Assembly: GCA_023014335.1 (NCBI GenBank)
Contig: JAECYW010000028.1
Span: 434,001-498,000 of the forward strand
Direction of reading: 5' to 3'
DNA: 64,000 bases
Source of the DNA: Galerina marginata
Lineage: Eukaryota; Basidiomycota; Agaricomycetes; Agaricales; Galerinaceae
This document shows, piece after piece, positions 10,257 through 23,564 of this stretch (position 1 is its first letter; each line of letters begins with the position of its first letter). The notes under the pieces were generated by a model. That model saw nothing but the letters and a program-made list of their open reading frames with translations. It was not told the DNA's origin and did not search any database. The translations under genes and the position numbers were made by a program.

Positions 10257-13200
10257 CTAAGGGTCTATGACTCGCGATACAAGGAGGGAATGGGAGTACA
10301 CTGTTTGGAATTGTTCTGAATCCCATCATATGCATGGATTCTTGTTTGAAGCACTTACATTTCGCCAAAAGGATGTAGAGGCTAACTAAACCTCTGGAAA
10401 GACTTGAAGAGTCTAGGGGTCCTGGATGGCATGGAACTAATGAGAAACTCACGATATCGATTGGATATTGCCTGGAAATTTAGCAAAGTCAATGGCGGGT
10501 AAAACACTTCGATGTCTAAAAGACTACTGATACAAACAATTATCGCTAAGGAGGTCATGCTATGAACCGGGTCAGCTTCGTAAGTTATGTGTTTGTATTA
10601 AAGGCGGGCAGACCTCATTATTAGCCCTGAAAACTGTCAGTAGATAGGCGAAATATGAAAGGCAAAAAAAAGCAATGCGAAACGAACAAGACCATTGATG
10701 ATATCCGTCGTTCTGCCACGGAGACCTTACGAATCCAATTAATATTAGCCGGGGATGCCAATTAAATTTCTGAAGATAATATGTCGTATAAATGAGCCAT
10801 TAAAATGACTATCAATAGTCGGATGCGCTGCCGCATGTCAGTCCAGCTGTTATAAGCAAACTTGGCCGCTCGATTTGTTCGATCCTGTTCGGTATGATAG
10901 GAACGTCTAGGAAGTCTTCCACCGTTATGATAGAGCCTGCAATGAAGCGGAAAAGCGCCGAGGCACAGTGGGGTCTTCCAGCCGGTGATTTCTTTGGTAG
11001 GCGATAGACGCGGAGCGAGAAGAAGCACTGGAAGTGGTGAGATTAATGTTAGTAAGGCTGACAGAGTTAAAGGGCAACGCAATGCCAGTGGTACATGAAC
11101 CAAAAGTGTGAGGAGCGTTTCGAACTACGTTCGTCAAGATCGGATATGAGTCTGCTTCGGCAGTTTTCCATCTTGTGACTGTGTGATTGTAGATGACCAT
11201 TGCAGCAGCGAAAGAATGGAAAGTTTCCAGAAGCCCTTGCGCGAGCGATGACCTTTATTAATAATCCACCACGTGAACTTCAACGATACGTCCACTACGC
11301 CTGAAATACGTGTAGGGGGACGCCATACAACACCATACCGATGAAAGTAGCTACTCGACGGCGCCGAGGATCCCGTTCGACTTGACCAGAAATTGGCTGG
11401 GTTGGATCTCGGATATCAAGTCCTTCGAGTCCTGCGATACTCCAAGTAGAGACATAATATTAACGATGACAGGTGCCAGTTAAGAGAACGTGATAGGTCC
11501 TCAAAACTGGATTGTAGTTCCTGATCTATAGAGGGTCGTCCGACTTAGAGAGAGAGGGAATGTATTGGTGGGCGCATTCGCCGCTCGATATACTTCTCCT
11601 CCGGAGTTTGAAGGCCGATGAGGACTTAAGTAGGGATGATTATCATATAGATCTGCGGATGGGGTGGGGGCTTCGGAGGTTATCAGATTGTTTCTATACT
11701 GTCAGTAGGAGTGTAGTTAGATCCGCGCTGCCTGGCCTTGATAGATTCGGTTTAACACTTGGTTCATCATCGTGGCGCAACCTGGGGTATGAGGCTTACT
11801 GATAACTAAAGTCTTCCTATCAGTTTAGCATCGGCATGAATTCCTTTTCCTCGTATAAAGACGTAGACGAACAAATAACCTATAGGGTGGTTGTGAGCGT
11901 GATGTCAGTATATTTAGCGGGTTTCAATAAATGAAAAGATGGGACGTACTGGAAAGAATCCAGTACTATATAAGAAAACCCGAAGGTTAACTAGCCCAGG
12001 CGCTTTTTTCAAAAAAAGAACATGCCGATATACATACTTGCAGGTCAGGACTGACAACACATATTTAGCAGCCTCTCGACAAGATGGGTTTACCTACCCC
12101 AAATCGCCCTCGTCCAACTTCATACCTAGATGGTCCCACCCATGGCGAAGATCGCAAGTTTCAACTTTCGATTCAAGGTATTTTTTACCGACTTTGAACC
12201 AATATTAATCTCTCCAGATAGATTTCCGGAAGACGGCTGTGCAAGATCAGGCGGACGGCCATGGTCGTTCAGGCCTGAAGTCAGAGCCACAAAACACGAG
12301 CGAATCGACCAAAAAAGTCAGAAGCTTGAGATTCGCCAGAAGTAGGGAATCGCGGAATGTCAGTCGGCGCATACCGCGATCCAGAAATTCGGTCTTCCCG
12401 CGAAACTATGCGCGAGGTTACTTTGAAGCATTACTATAAATGATACGCCTGTCGAGACGGTATGAAAGTAGCACCGAGTACCGAACTGAGAAAGAAGCAA
12501 AGTGAAACATACGAGAGTGATACCAGAAACGGAAATATTTCCAGAGAAAAACTCCTGCATTGCCATCAGTGCATATGCATAAGTGTCTGGATAGCATATG
12601 GAAGTGGGGTGTGATCCAGCAAATGTCTGTTTTTGGAGCCAGTTGAAGTCGACTTTGCTACTGCTGGAAGAACAGATGGGCGACCGAATCGTCTTTCCTA
12701 TTCGCCTTAGCTATTCGCCTTAGGAAAGGTTTGAAAGTTTGTCGAGTAAAATTTGATTTGTAAGATAGCCCATGGCCAATATCAAGGCTGTTAAAACCAT
12801 AAGCACGTCAGAGATGCCAAAGGTAGAACAAGAACTGGACCGAATATATCCATACTAATCAAGTACTCTCGCTATGCAGTCTTTCTGCCCATGAGCTGCC
12901 GTCATCGTAGGATTCATATGATAGACATTTCCAGAACCCAATTGCAACAGGTTGAACGACGAAAAAGGTCGGCCGTCTAGGTGCACAAACTGACGGTAAA
13001 TACAGGCCTAGACCGACATTGGATCGCTGACGTGATAGTCGAGAGTTGGTCAGTCTAGTGATAGATCGTCTGCGAGCCGAAATGATCAACATGCGGGCTG
13101 GACGATTCGAAACAAAAGTAAACTGAAACGTACTATGCCTGGAAGAACCATGGAAGCGCTTGCTGATGGTACAGAGGTCAAGTTCCCGGCGTCTAGTTGA

Positions 13201-15080
13201 AAATGGCGTTGTTGTTGCTGTCTGAGAGTTAAAGGGTAGGAATTAATAAGATTAAAAAGAAAACCAAAATCAAACTAGCATCAGCTCGACAAAACCGTCA
13301 GGACGCCTTCCAACGGGCATCAACCAACCGCCTGGGTGATGAGATTCCGGCATACTCGTCGAAAATCTCGTAGTTGATGGAATTCCGAAGCTACGAGCAT
13401 AAAGCGTGTTCATGACGGAGCCCGAAGAATTCCAGAAATGTAAGTCTTACCTGCGCTCAAAGGGATCGACATATCACTCGCTGGCCGTCTACATATCTTA
13501 GGATACGCTGGCATTACGCCGCCTGACTAAAGAACACTTGACAACCCATGTCAGTCGAACTGACGACGATTTTCCGGCGATATGAACACGCTTGAAATTT
13601 CGTCCACTATAGGGTCAATCTTATCCAAGAATTCAGCAACACGGTTCAGAGGTCGTGCTTGCAGGCTAAAACAGCCCGCGGATAACTATTAGATGAAATC
13701 TGGAACCGAAAAAAAGTACCTTACCTTATTTTCTGGAAAGGAAAAAAAGGTTCCGATTGACCGGAGTTGCTATTGATTTGTGCGATTTTCTCCAGACGAA
13801 ATTTTCTAGCTCGGATATCCAAGACATGACAGTGTAGAAGTAGCCAACTAGATGCAGACACGAATCATAATTGACTGATTTAGGTCTTGAAGGGAGACAG
13901 ACAGGTCCGCGTTGCGCACCAGACCTGGATAGTTGTGGTTAGTGCTAGGATATAATGGAACAAGAATGAATGATTTTGACCTCTGAGTCGTCCTAAACGT
14001 TAAATACACCTCACCACGACGCGGTGCTCAGGGCATCATGAGCGGGATGAACAGAATACCGCGTGGCTATCCAGAGGCGTCGTTCCTGTTGAGTCAATTA
14101 TATTGGGTATGTCGACGAGTAGGATAATATTGTACTCACGGGGCATGATAATCCAGATTTCTTTGCGCCAAAACCGAAACAGTGACTGTCCTTGCTGATT
14201 GCTGTCCCAAGCCCATGTAAGACAAAGAATTGGAGAAACCAGTCACTGTCGACGAGTCCAGATCTAGGACGGACTCACTGTCAAAACTGTTGACATGTCG
14301 AGATATCACGTGATTTTGGTCGGTATTACTTTACCGGTACCCGGGTACCGTTGACTAACTCCGGAGCCAGCACTGGAACGAACTTATATGTACATTATCT
14401 CAACCAATTTCATCTGCATACGAACGTTCTCATCCGCTCTGCCACTGTCCAACAATCGAATATATCAGAAAGTACTGTACACCCTCGAAATAGTGGCAAT
14501 CTCATGGAATTTTCGCGATTCGTGTCCTCCATTTCGCTTGCCATTGCCCGCCAGGCTCGGGTCCAAGTCGACCATCTCCTTAGTCGCTTGTCTAGGCCTT
14601 GTTCTTCGCAGCTCACGCTTGCTTTGATTTTCAAACAAGCTTGTAGTGGTCGTCCCGAAGAGCTGATACCAAGGCTCGCTAATAAACCTTGTCGTCACAG
14701 TGGGCTCAGTTCCAGGCCGCTATAGTGTAAGGCCATGTTCGTATGACAGGCTCATCAAGACAGCAACATGGTAAAGATCATTTCTGATCCTTTTGCGCTG
14801 GACGAAAATGCCGCAATAGGATAGCCATTTAACTTGTCACTTCATCTTGTGAGAGTTATTGGTGTGCTAAAGGCTTTGACACTGAATGAAGATCGTTATA
14901 CCCAGGCTAGCGCTCGGAGGAACTGCCAGTGTTAAGCTAAAGAAATTCTGGACACAGACCTTGATTTTTCAGAGTATGATGAAATGTAGGTCTTGACGCA
15001 TCCTTATTCGGATATTCACCCACATCACCACCTCCGAATTTAGAGCCTCCTCCAGCGACTGGATCTAGAAAGGAGTGTTA
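10257..15080. other. Gene-poor stretch with possible upstream exons
   Basis: Upstream exons of the gene ending at 9793 may extend to about 11,100, where a minus-strand frame (11103-10762) begins with a hydrophobic LTLSALLTLISPLPVLLL segment. Several gtaagt-like donors occur on the minus strand (13,449, 14,146), but I could not build a credible gene from them. A 16-bp palindrome (CGGTACCCGGGTACCG) lies at about 14,334-14,349. Nothing else is supportable. Confidence 0.35.
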
Positions 15081-15089
15081 TCCAGTCAG

Positions 15090-16940
15090 TTTTAATCTTA
15101 AGTATGGACTTCAGTTTACCGACTCTTTTTCTTAGGAATTTCTGATGTGAAACCGGTCATATCTGCAAATCAAATCCTCTCCCCACTTCTTCTTCTACAT
15201 GTTAAAGGCGGCTTGAAAAAGAAATCGGATTCAAGACCTAGTTTTCTGTACCCTCGAAAGGAGATGTCCCGACCTCTTTAATCTCGGGAACTGTGCGCAT
15301 TATCGCTCGCCGCATGTCCATTTCCATCAATATGGTCATTTGAGCAACAAGACCGCCGACCACCATCACCACTGGTAAAGGTTGGTACTGGCGACACTGT
15401 ATCAAATGTCACTTTACTTTTACTGGGATGTTACGAAACTCGCGACGGGCCAGATTTTCTCGCGTATGCGATTTCTTACGCACTTATCACATTGCCTACT
15501 GACCTCGATGGGCGTCCTTATTCTCTAGATGCAACATGCTAAGGCCTAGGACTTCTTTCAACTCGAATCACGTCAATAATCTGACGTTATAACTCCCCGT
15601 TTCAACCCCTGCAGTCTGTCCTTCTGACTCTCCTGATGGCCGCTTCCAATATGTTGATTCTATTGAAGTCAGGACCTTCGATTGCAGATTCCAGAAAAGA
15701 TTTTGATGTTGACCAGGGGCAGTGTCCTCGGTACGTTCCTTATCTTTCTCTTATCCTCTAGTAATTCAAAGCACCACAGTTGCATCGCGTTAAAGAGCAA
15801 TGTCGCTGGTACAACACCAGTAGGAAAGCATGACTTAGCAGACACTTTTCTATAACTTGACGTAAGTTGGCTTGACACGAACGTCAAGGCGTTACTCCCT
15901 TCACACTTTTCTCGCACACTTTATTCACAAAAACTGATCTCGTCAAATCTGTTCCATCAATTTTATAGACAAATTCGACCAAAGGCATAATTTTGTCTGT
16001 TATGCATGCGGCGAGAACCAGTGCTCCAAAAGGCTGGTAGACTCGCGTGTATTACAGGGATTCAAGTGTATCTGTACGTCATGATCACGACTTCCTTCGA
16101 CATCTTGTAAAAACAAATCCCCATCTGCCGACGAGCATGCATTCGTTTGCCACCAAGGTTGATTAGAGTTATTTTTGTGGGCTGATGGGCAATTGCAATT
16201 ACATCTCCATTGTGTAGATGCGTTGGACCGTCCGTTCAAGCTTATGAGGTCCATTGAATCCATGAACCCGTTCCAAAGAAATGACCGTCCATAGATTGGT
16301 GAGGCAAGAGGCACTCAATATTATTGACTATCTAGGTGGAAAGTAAGGCTAACCTTATTACCTCCCGGGTAAGATCATACTGGCATCGCGGACCTCATGG
16401 TATGCACTGATTCCTGACAATCGAACGGTGAAGGTCGTAATCTTTCAACTAGGGATGGTTAACTTACAGCTGGGAAAGTGGTGAATCACAGGTACAGTGC
16501 CTCTGGGTAGTCGAAAACCTTCCAAGCGCCGTTCCGAAGCCGTTGAGCATAACTGTACGCAGCCTTACGCAGCCGTGGATCGTCGATTGGTCTCTCTCTC
16601 TGCGTTAAGAATTATCCAAAAAGCTACCGGAAGGAAGAGCAAATTTTGAGCCTACCTAAACTTAATGCTCGACAGCTCGAAAACCTCACTGCGAAAGATG
16701 TTGGAACCATTAGAGATCCGATAGGATTGTTCCGACTACCACAAGGCAGAAATCGAATATTGAAGTTGGAGCCTCGGCTGCCTGTGAAGGAACTCGAAAA
16801 TTGGAGAGAGTCGTTAGCCACGCACATGATCATGAGCAGGTCACTGTGTTTGATCAAAATCCTTGGTGTGGCAAGAAGGTACGGCAGATGTCAACTGATC
16901 ATTTCTTTGCATTTTCTCGTACTTCAACTTGTGTAAGTAC
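15090..16940 (+). other. Possible decayed coding region
   Basis: Several stretches of the plus strand read like protein but in changing frames: VGTGDTVSNVTLLLLGCYE around 15,390; CPSDSPDGRFQYVDSIEVR around 15,617; a cysteine-rich stretch with FVCYACGENQCS around 16,000; and LPKLNARQLENLTAKDVG at 16,648. Order and spacing would fit one multi-exon gene that has lost its frame. No family is recognised, and it may be a coincidence of open frames. Confidence 0.2.
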
Positions 16941-17999
16941 AATCCTGTACAATCTGAGTAATCGGTAACGTTGGGTAAAGAACTCTAGGGGCCAACTAAG
17001 GGGGGGAATTTGCCGGTAAATTACCCCAAATTTTTTTTTCTCTACGATATCGATGGGTAAATTACCGGTATTTTACTGGAAGGAAGGAAGTACATTATAC
17101 TGACGTGGTCCCTCGTTGGAACAATCAGTTCACCGTAGATTAACAAGTAATTACTACAGGAAGTCAACGGTACACACATAGCTACAACAGGATTTGGAGA
17201 ATGTAGGCAAAAACAAATAATATTAGGGACGGTCAGAGTAAACGATTATGGACCGATTCATGGGACGAGAAAGCCGGTCGTTGATTACCGTCCGGTTGCT
17301 TATGTAATTTACCTAGTCATGTGTGTTCACTGGCCTCCAGCGCGTCGCCGATTTCCAAAAAATTCTCCATGTTCACAACCTTGAGATCGTCATTTAGTTA
17401 CTCAATCCCTACTAATCAGGGTGCCCTCTGGTGTCTCTACTTTCACCACTTAATCCCAAACTGATGCCATCAACTCCTCTGATTTATCTTTCGTGTCACG
17501 AGCACTGGTTTGACTTTAAGTCCAGTGACATTTCCATTTCCACGTGCATCCCCCCTGAAACCCATCACTGGGGATGTCTCGATTTCAAGCATCGGTATCA
17601 TTGCTCCGCCAATTGTTCGTACTTTATCATATTGTGCTTGTACTACTATTTACCAACCACTCGTCAGGTTCAGCATCCATCTCCTATCGATTCAGATGCA
17701 CGACATTGACAGAAGCACAAGCCGTATGGCGTTCGAACCGGAAGTTATACCACTTGTGCATCTCTCATCCACTTGCGTCGATCATCCGGCCGCTCCCCTT
17801 TCTTCGCCTTTATGTACGCTGTGCATGAACACCACAAACGACCCACCGGCCTGGTATATCCGCGCAATCATCGAACGCCTTTGTGAACGAACTTGCGTCG
17901 TCATGCCTAAATTCTTTGTTAAACTCCTCTTGGACCCCCCCATCATGACTTATATTAACCCTCCAAGCCACGGCGACTTACTAAAGCCACACCGACATT
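16941..17999. other. Upstream region of the 18 kb gene
   Basis: There is no gene I can support. A near-repeat (GGTAAATTACC) occurs at about 17,016 and 17,057 either side of a T-run. A short dispersed segment (GACGGTCAGAGTAAACGATT) at 17,229 resembles segments at 4589 and 7189. A 174-codon open frame (17,510-18,034) overlaps the true start of the next gene in another frame and is probably spurious. Confidence 0.4.
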
Positions 18000-20265
18000 A
18001 TGCCCTCCGATCTACTCAAACCTTCGGGTCGTAAGCGTGGAACCTCCAAAGGTGACTTCCAGATACTTGCTATTTGGTCGACACTAATGAACCTCATTCT
18101 TCGTGATCAGGCCTCTTGACGCTGCGTAAGCGTAACCATGGGCAGGACCCATCATTGCTACAACGTGTCCTAGATAAACGCCACCACCCTTACGAAGCCG
18201 AGTATTCTGCAAGGAGTACCAAGAAGGAAAGTCACGTCCCTATGGTCCAAGAAACGATCCAAGAAGAAGTCGGGGAAACCGGGCAAAGTCGCTCTAGATC
18301 CAGTCAAGTAGATTCTGTCATCTATCCCCCACCATCTGGTAATTCTTCAACGATTGCAAATACCGTTGAGATTCAAATCCCGACGACCCCATCAATTGGG
18401 CAGGGTAGCGAACCGTCCGTCCACAGAACAGTTGAACAAACGAATGACACGGAGCTCAAAGGTAAATATCTTCCCACCAGATTCAGTCCTGCTCTCACCA
18501 GCTACTCGTTCAAAGCATTACCAAGGCTCCCTAAACGACTTCGAGACGAAGAAGAAGACGATGAGTCCGATTTTCCGAAACGCTCTCGCGCTAAACCCTG
18601 GTTCCAGCCGGACTTAGCCAAATTTTTGCTGAAATACGGTTCCAAAAGTAAGAGCAAGGTCAAACCAAGGTTCCGAAGTAGACTTTCTCGCAGGACGGTT
18701 AAACCACTGCCATCTACGCCCCTCTCTCGCGCCAGGACTTCACGTGTTATGCAAATAGAAGCCGTTCAGATACCCGACCAGGAGGAGATCGATGGGAATT
18801 GCCATCAACAGGAAATGTCTGCTCCTCCAGGTTTTGTGGATACCCTCCTTGTCAACGAGGAAGATCCGGCGCCTGCGCCTTTGTTTTCCCCCAACCAAAT
18901 GACCGCTGTCATCGCTTCACCCAAACCCAGTTCTATTTCTCCCATCGATGCTTCCGACACCCGGGATATCCAAATTTCGCAGTTGGCCACAGTCACCTTC
19001 TCACAAAGTTACAGTCTTCTTTCTCCTATCCAAGCCTCCGGTCCTCCAGATGAAGGGACAACCCTCGTCTCAGTAGAAGACGTTCAAGAGGAGAATGGCA
19101 AGAATAGCTCGCCGCTTGTGCTGAACGATAAACAGGAGGACGTTGAAGGAACTCCCAGAAATGACCAGAGACTCGCACCTGCGCCATTACGTGGACATGA
19201 GGTCGTCAACGAGCAGGTTTATGAAATGGATCAGCCCATTATCGAGCGGAAAGGTGGGGAAACCGATGGCGAAATAGCCCAGGAGAGTGGGCAGCCTTTC
19301 TCGTCCGCGTCCTTCGTTGCAAATAACCACATGGACGGTCAACAAACTGCAGCAGAACCTCACTGGCGTGACCAGAATATTTCATCCGAGCAACAGGAGC
19401 GAGAGCATATCCAAGAAGAGGCTGGGCCTTGGTTTAGGATGAACGACTGGCAGGGTGTCGGAAATGATCAGGAAGGCCGGGAATTGGAAGCAGTAGACGG
19501 CTCACATAGCTACAATCAAGCGATTAGCGGCAACGAGCAGAAGTCTGACGAAGTAGGCGGCCCCGATTCCATATTTCCTCCCTGGGGTGGGATTACCAAG
19601 TTCGAGGGTGATCAGGAACTCGAAACAGGGGATCACACTCGAGAATCTTTATGCATCGAGGGAGATGACTTCCTTACCGAGATTACCGACCGCGGTTCCG
19701 AAAGCGGCCACGCAAATGAACAACGGGACTTCGAAAATGCTCGGGACGAACAAAAACTGAAAGTGGAAGGCAGTCGCGAAGGGGAAACTGCTGAGGGAGA
19801 GCAGGACTCCTTGTTTTCACTTTTGCGTGGCATCACCGCCATCGAAGGCGATTTCCATCCCGAAACATCAAACCATGAGGACTACATCCTAGAACCTCAG
19901 CGCACCGGCCCGCAATGGCCCTTGGCTGGAATCAACAACCAAGTGGATGTCAAGAGAGGTCAGGCATCACGAGTAGAAGACAGCGGGCACCATGGACAAG
20001 AATCTTCGTGCGTTGAGCTGGAGGGCGAGCACGAAGGAGAGAGGGGACTTGAACCAGTCTGCAACCCAGCGCCATTGGATGGCATAGACCAACAGAACCA
20101 TGAGGACGTTCGACAACCAGGATGGATAAATAATACATCAACGGATGGGCAGAGGATCATCAGTAGTGTTTTGGAAGATGACGTCGGCGACGACACCGAC
20201 AACGACACCGACGACGACACCGACGACGACAACAACGACAACGACAACAACGACAACGACGACGA

Positions 20266-20297
<32 letters not shown>

Positions 20298-22428
20298 ACA
20301 ACAACGACAACAACGACAACAACGAAGACGACGACGAGTGGAAGGGCATTGCTGGCCGAGACATCGACATAGAAATGAGGATTGCGAGTGGAACAAACGA
20401 CGAACTCGAAGGCGAGGATATCGCGACTGGGAACCCTGGGCTGATTCACGGACTCTCGTATGCCAGCCTGCAAGCAGATGTCATCCCCAATGTCGTGTAT
20501 TCAAATGAAGTCGACCGGCAAAATTACGAGGCCCAGCAGCCGGAAGCCGCCAACGATACGATGGCAGGTAGGGATAGGATTGGCGCACTTGCAGGCGATG
20601 CTTTGGAAGGCGAATACGGCCCTGAGTGGGGTGGTATTTATGGCCCAGATATGGACGTAGAAATGAGGACTGCCAGCGGATCAGACCAATCTGACAACGA
20701 AAGTCAAGACAATGATATCGGAATTGAAAATTCTGGGCTGGAATGCGGGTTTCCCAACGCCAATCAAGCAGCCAACGAAGTCGCCAGAGATCAGGCCGAT
20801 AATGGGGAAATGGACTGCACTGACTTCGCCGACGATGAAGATGCACTTGATGATAGCGACGATGAAGTCGACTCTGAAAAACCCGAGCTTGGAGATCTTG
20901 GAAAAGGGATTTTGGGTTCCGCACTCTACAAGCGCTTGAAACGACATCCGGTATGATTGGGGCATCTTAACATGAACGTGGCTGAAACTGGCTTTAGAGC
21001 GAACCTTGTACAAACGAAAACATGGCCATGGTAATGGAGGTGATTGCTAACACTACATCTCAGTCACCGTTTCCAGTGGGGCATCAGACGAAGAAAAAGA
21101 ACCAGCCGAGGGTATATAATGTACCCCGTGAGGATAATGTTCTTAAGGTGAACTCGCTCCAGCCATGTATTCGGACTTAACACTCATCTTACTTCGTGAA
21201 TCCTGCAGAGCAACGTCAGAGACTTCGCCCGGATTTTACTTGGGGAGGAGCCCTGGGAAGTGCCGTCAGAGAAGGAATTGGAAGATTTTAAAAGAGCGAG
21301 ACCAGGGGACGGTGGGCCGACCAGCGAATCGTTCCGGCTTGATTTAGCCCACATTGGGTTGTCAAGCCCCTGGAACAAAAGAGCCGCACAAGTTTTCGCC
21401 CAAGCTTTCCTCGACTCCAAGGCCTACGATAACGCTGACGGAAGGCAAATCGAGGATGTGTTTACGACTCACCTCGTAACTTTGCATAAGCACTACCGAG
21501 ATCGACTCAAACCCGATAACGGCCCGGAAGGGCAGATTCAGATACGAGATAAAAAGAAAGCTAGTGCACACGATCAAAGGAAACGTGGGGTTCGTAATTG
21601 ATTTTTCATGAATCAATTGAGATTCTAATGATACTTTGCAGCTCCACAAAAGACGCAAGGAAAGTTGCAAACAATACTCAAACGACCCGTCGGTCCAATA
21701 CCTCCTTGACAATTTCTGGCCGTATTGCACCCCGGATATGATGAGTGGTGATGAAACTGACCACGACTACGTCCCCGTCAAGAAGGAGAAGAAACTGATA
21801 ATCTTCATGCTAGATTGGCGAAGCCCAGAAACAGCGGACCTATGTCATATTTTGGACGCCTTGTACATGTCAACCCGATTCACTCTGGACGGACGTGTGA
21901 CTGCTGGACGATTTCCAGACGAAAGGGTGCCGTCATACCGGGTCGAACGAGGGACCCCGGTGCCTGGTCTTCCAAAAAACATCTACAATCCTGCATGGCT
22001 GGCCACGCTGAACAAGGTAGAAATCGAGCAACTAAAAATGAGGCCTGCAATAAATCTAGACATTTCGCAAAACATTCTAAGGTTTGTCATTATCGCGGTA
22101 ATTAGGATTTAACTTAACTGATTATCGAACAAGGATTGCGGCTCGATTCCTCCATATCCAAAATCGGCGGTCTGTGCCCCTTCCACGTGATCATCCTGCT
22201 ATTGGAGGCATCCTTGGGCCAGGTCCTCGCGTTTTGACTCTTCCAGGTCGTAACAAAAAGCCGGCCTCAACGACTGCCACATCACAAAGCACTCCTACAC
22301 ATAGCGGACCGGTGGGTCCAGCTGCTCAAATGCTTAACTTGAAAGTAAACCCCTCACAATCAAACAGGCAGCCGCAGTCAAATGCGGCGGCTGGTCCTTC
22401 TCGCCCTCGCCCACACACACGAGCTTAA
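18000..22428 (+). CDS. Large acidic, low-complexity Agaricomycete protein (1385 residues, six exons)
   Basis: The model has exons 18000-18051, 18111-20950, 20998-21147, 21209-21589, 21642-22081 and 22134-22428. All phases agree, with introns of 59, 47, 61, 52 and 52 nt. It begins MPSDLLKPSGRKRG. Residues 1-260 are basic with possible nuclear localisation signals (RLPKRLRDEEED, FPKRSRAKPW). Residues 260-960 are acidic and disordered, with an Asp/Asn/Thr tract at about 709-760. Two internal motif pairs occur: GIAGRDIDIEMRIASG and GIYGPDMDVEMRTASG; GGITKFEGDQE and GITAIEGDFHPE. From about residue 1015 the sequence becomes structured, with LLDNFWPY, MLDWRSPETADLCHILDAL, VPSYRVERGTPVPGLP and NPAWLATLN. 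I believe this C-terminal block recurs in Agaricomycete proteins of unknown function, but I cannot name it. The third exon could instead be shorter: an intron 20951-21063 is also in frame. Nuclear location is inferred only from the basic clusters. Confidence 0.75.
20187..20338 (+). repeat. GAC/AAC trinucleotide tract inside the large gene
   Basis: This is an imperfect tract of GAC with AAC and ACC codons, coding for Asp with Asn and Thr. It is in frame and without interruption. Codon-size units make length changes tolerable, so the tract is likely to vary between strains. Confidence 0.9.
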
Positions 22429-23560
22429 TGAACCTGTAAATTGTTATATTCGTCTCATAGCATCTTGTGAACGTCCTTGACAATATTGGTACGATTTTCT
22501 TCGGGTCTCAGCCCGGGATTACATCTCAAATCCAGTGAAATAAATACATGAATAATTTGGAAGCCCTTCACTAGAGAATGACGCGGACGATTTGATCACA
22601 AAAGGGAGAATCTCAGTCGCGTCAATTTGAAATTCAGTTTGTGCGTAAAAATCATAATCACGTGCAGGTTGAAACTCCGATGAAATATGGATAGATCCTT
22701 ATATCCTACTTGTCGTCTCGCTGCTCAACAACGAAACCAAAAGGCATACGTTTTGTTACTACGCTTCAATTCAGAAATCCTGGATAGACGACTGCGATAC
22801 CGTCATTTTACGACATGACACCTGGCACCTCCAACGGAATTGTGCCTCCTTCAAGAAAAGCCAGACCTCTTACCTTGCCATCCGTGTCGGCGTCCTGGAA
22901 GGAAACAGGCGAACAACTTCTTATGCTAATCTTCATCATGACGGGCTTAAAATGTAAGTTTTGGCGTTTCTGCTGTATGAGCTTCTGGTTAACTTTCGTC
23001 ATAGTTTAACCTGCTCGTGTTCAAAGGAATACCCTGTTTGACCTTTGTCTTCTTCCCAGCGATTCCGAAATTCATCTTTTCGAACCGCACCAATGCTCTC
23101 AGAAGGACGTGACTTTGCTTCTGCGGTCTGTTGCAGATGCTTGAGGATAAGAGAAATAAAAGTATGTTGTAACCAATTTTGTCTAGACCAGCCTAATCCT
23201 CCGGCCAGATATCAACACAGACTAACCACTGAACGTCACGGAAACATTTCACTGTATACCCTTTCAAGACCAAGCCCCTCTTTCTTGAGCTGAAATCGGT
23301 AAAGGAAACTCGAAAATAGTACCCCAGACACTACATATACAGCGGATACGTCTCACAGTCCTTGGTTGCTCCAGTGAGTTGATCTTAAAATCCCGATGTT
23401 TTCTGATACTAAGCCCATATGAAAGGTAAGATGGCTCCCCGAAATTAGAAGGAAGATGTACGGGTTAATGAAGGCGCATAGGTCGCAACTGAGCCTACTC
23501 TCAATAGTAAGCTCTTTTCTTTCCATTGCGCCATTCCTTTCTATTACTGATCTGATATCC
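22429..23560. other. Spacer between the large gene and the PKS relic
   Basis: A plus-strand frame at 22,815 (beginning MTPGTSNGIVPPSRKARPL) is followed by a plausible intron (donor GTAAGT at about 22,956, acceptor CATAG at about 23,005) and more open sequence. It could be the start of the decayed polyketide synthase or a separate small relic. I could not match it to a ketosynthase start. Confidence 0.3.
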
Positions 23561-23564
23561 AGTA

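Noticed and set aside
14330..17080. A possible element bounded by TTTACCGGTA-like words near 14,330 and 17,065
   Set aside because: The ends match only over about 10 bases and no target duplication was found.
17510..18034. 174-codon frame ahead of the large gene
   Set aside because: It overlaps the true first exon (start at 18,000, which splices perfectly into exon 2) in a different frame.
20138..20473. Open frames on both strands across the GAC/AAC tract, coding for runs of Val, Ser, Thr or Arg
   Set aside because: They are shadows of the trinucleotide repeat in other frames of the large gene.
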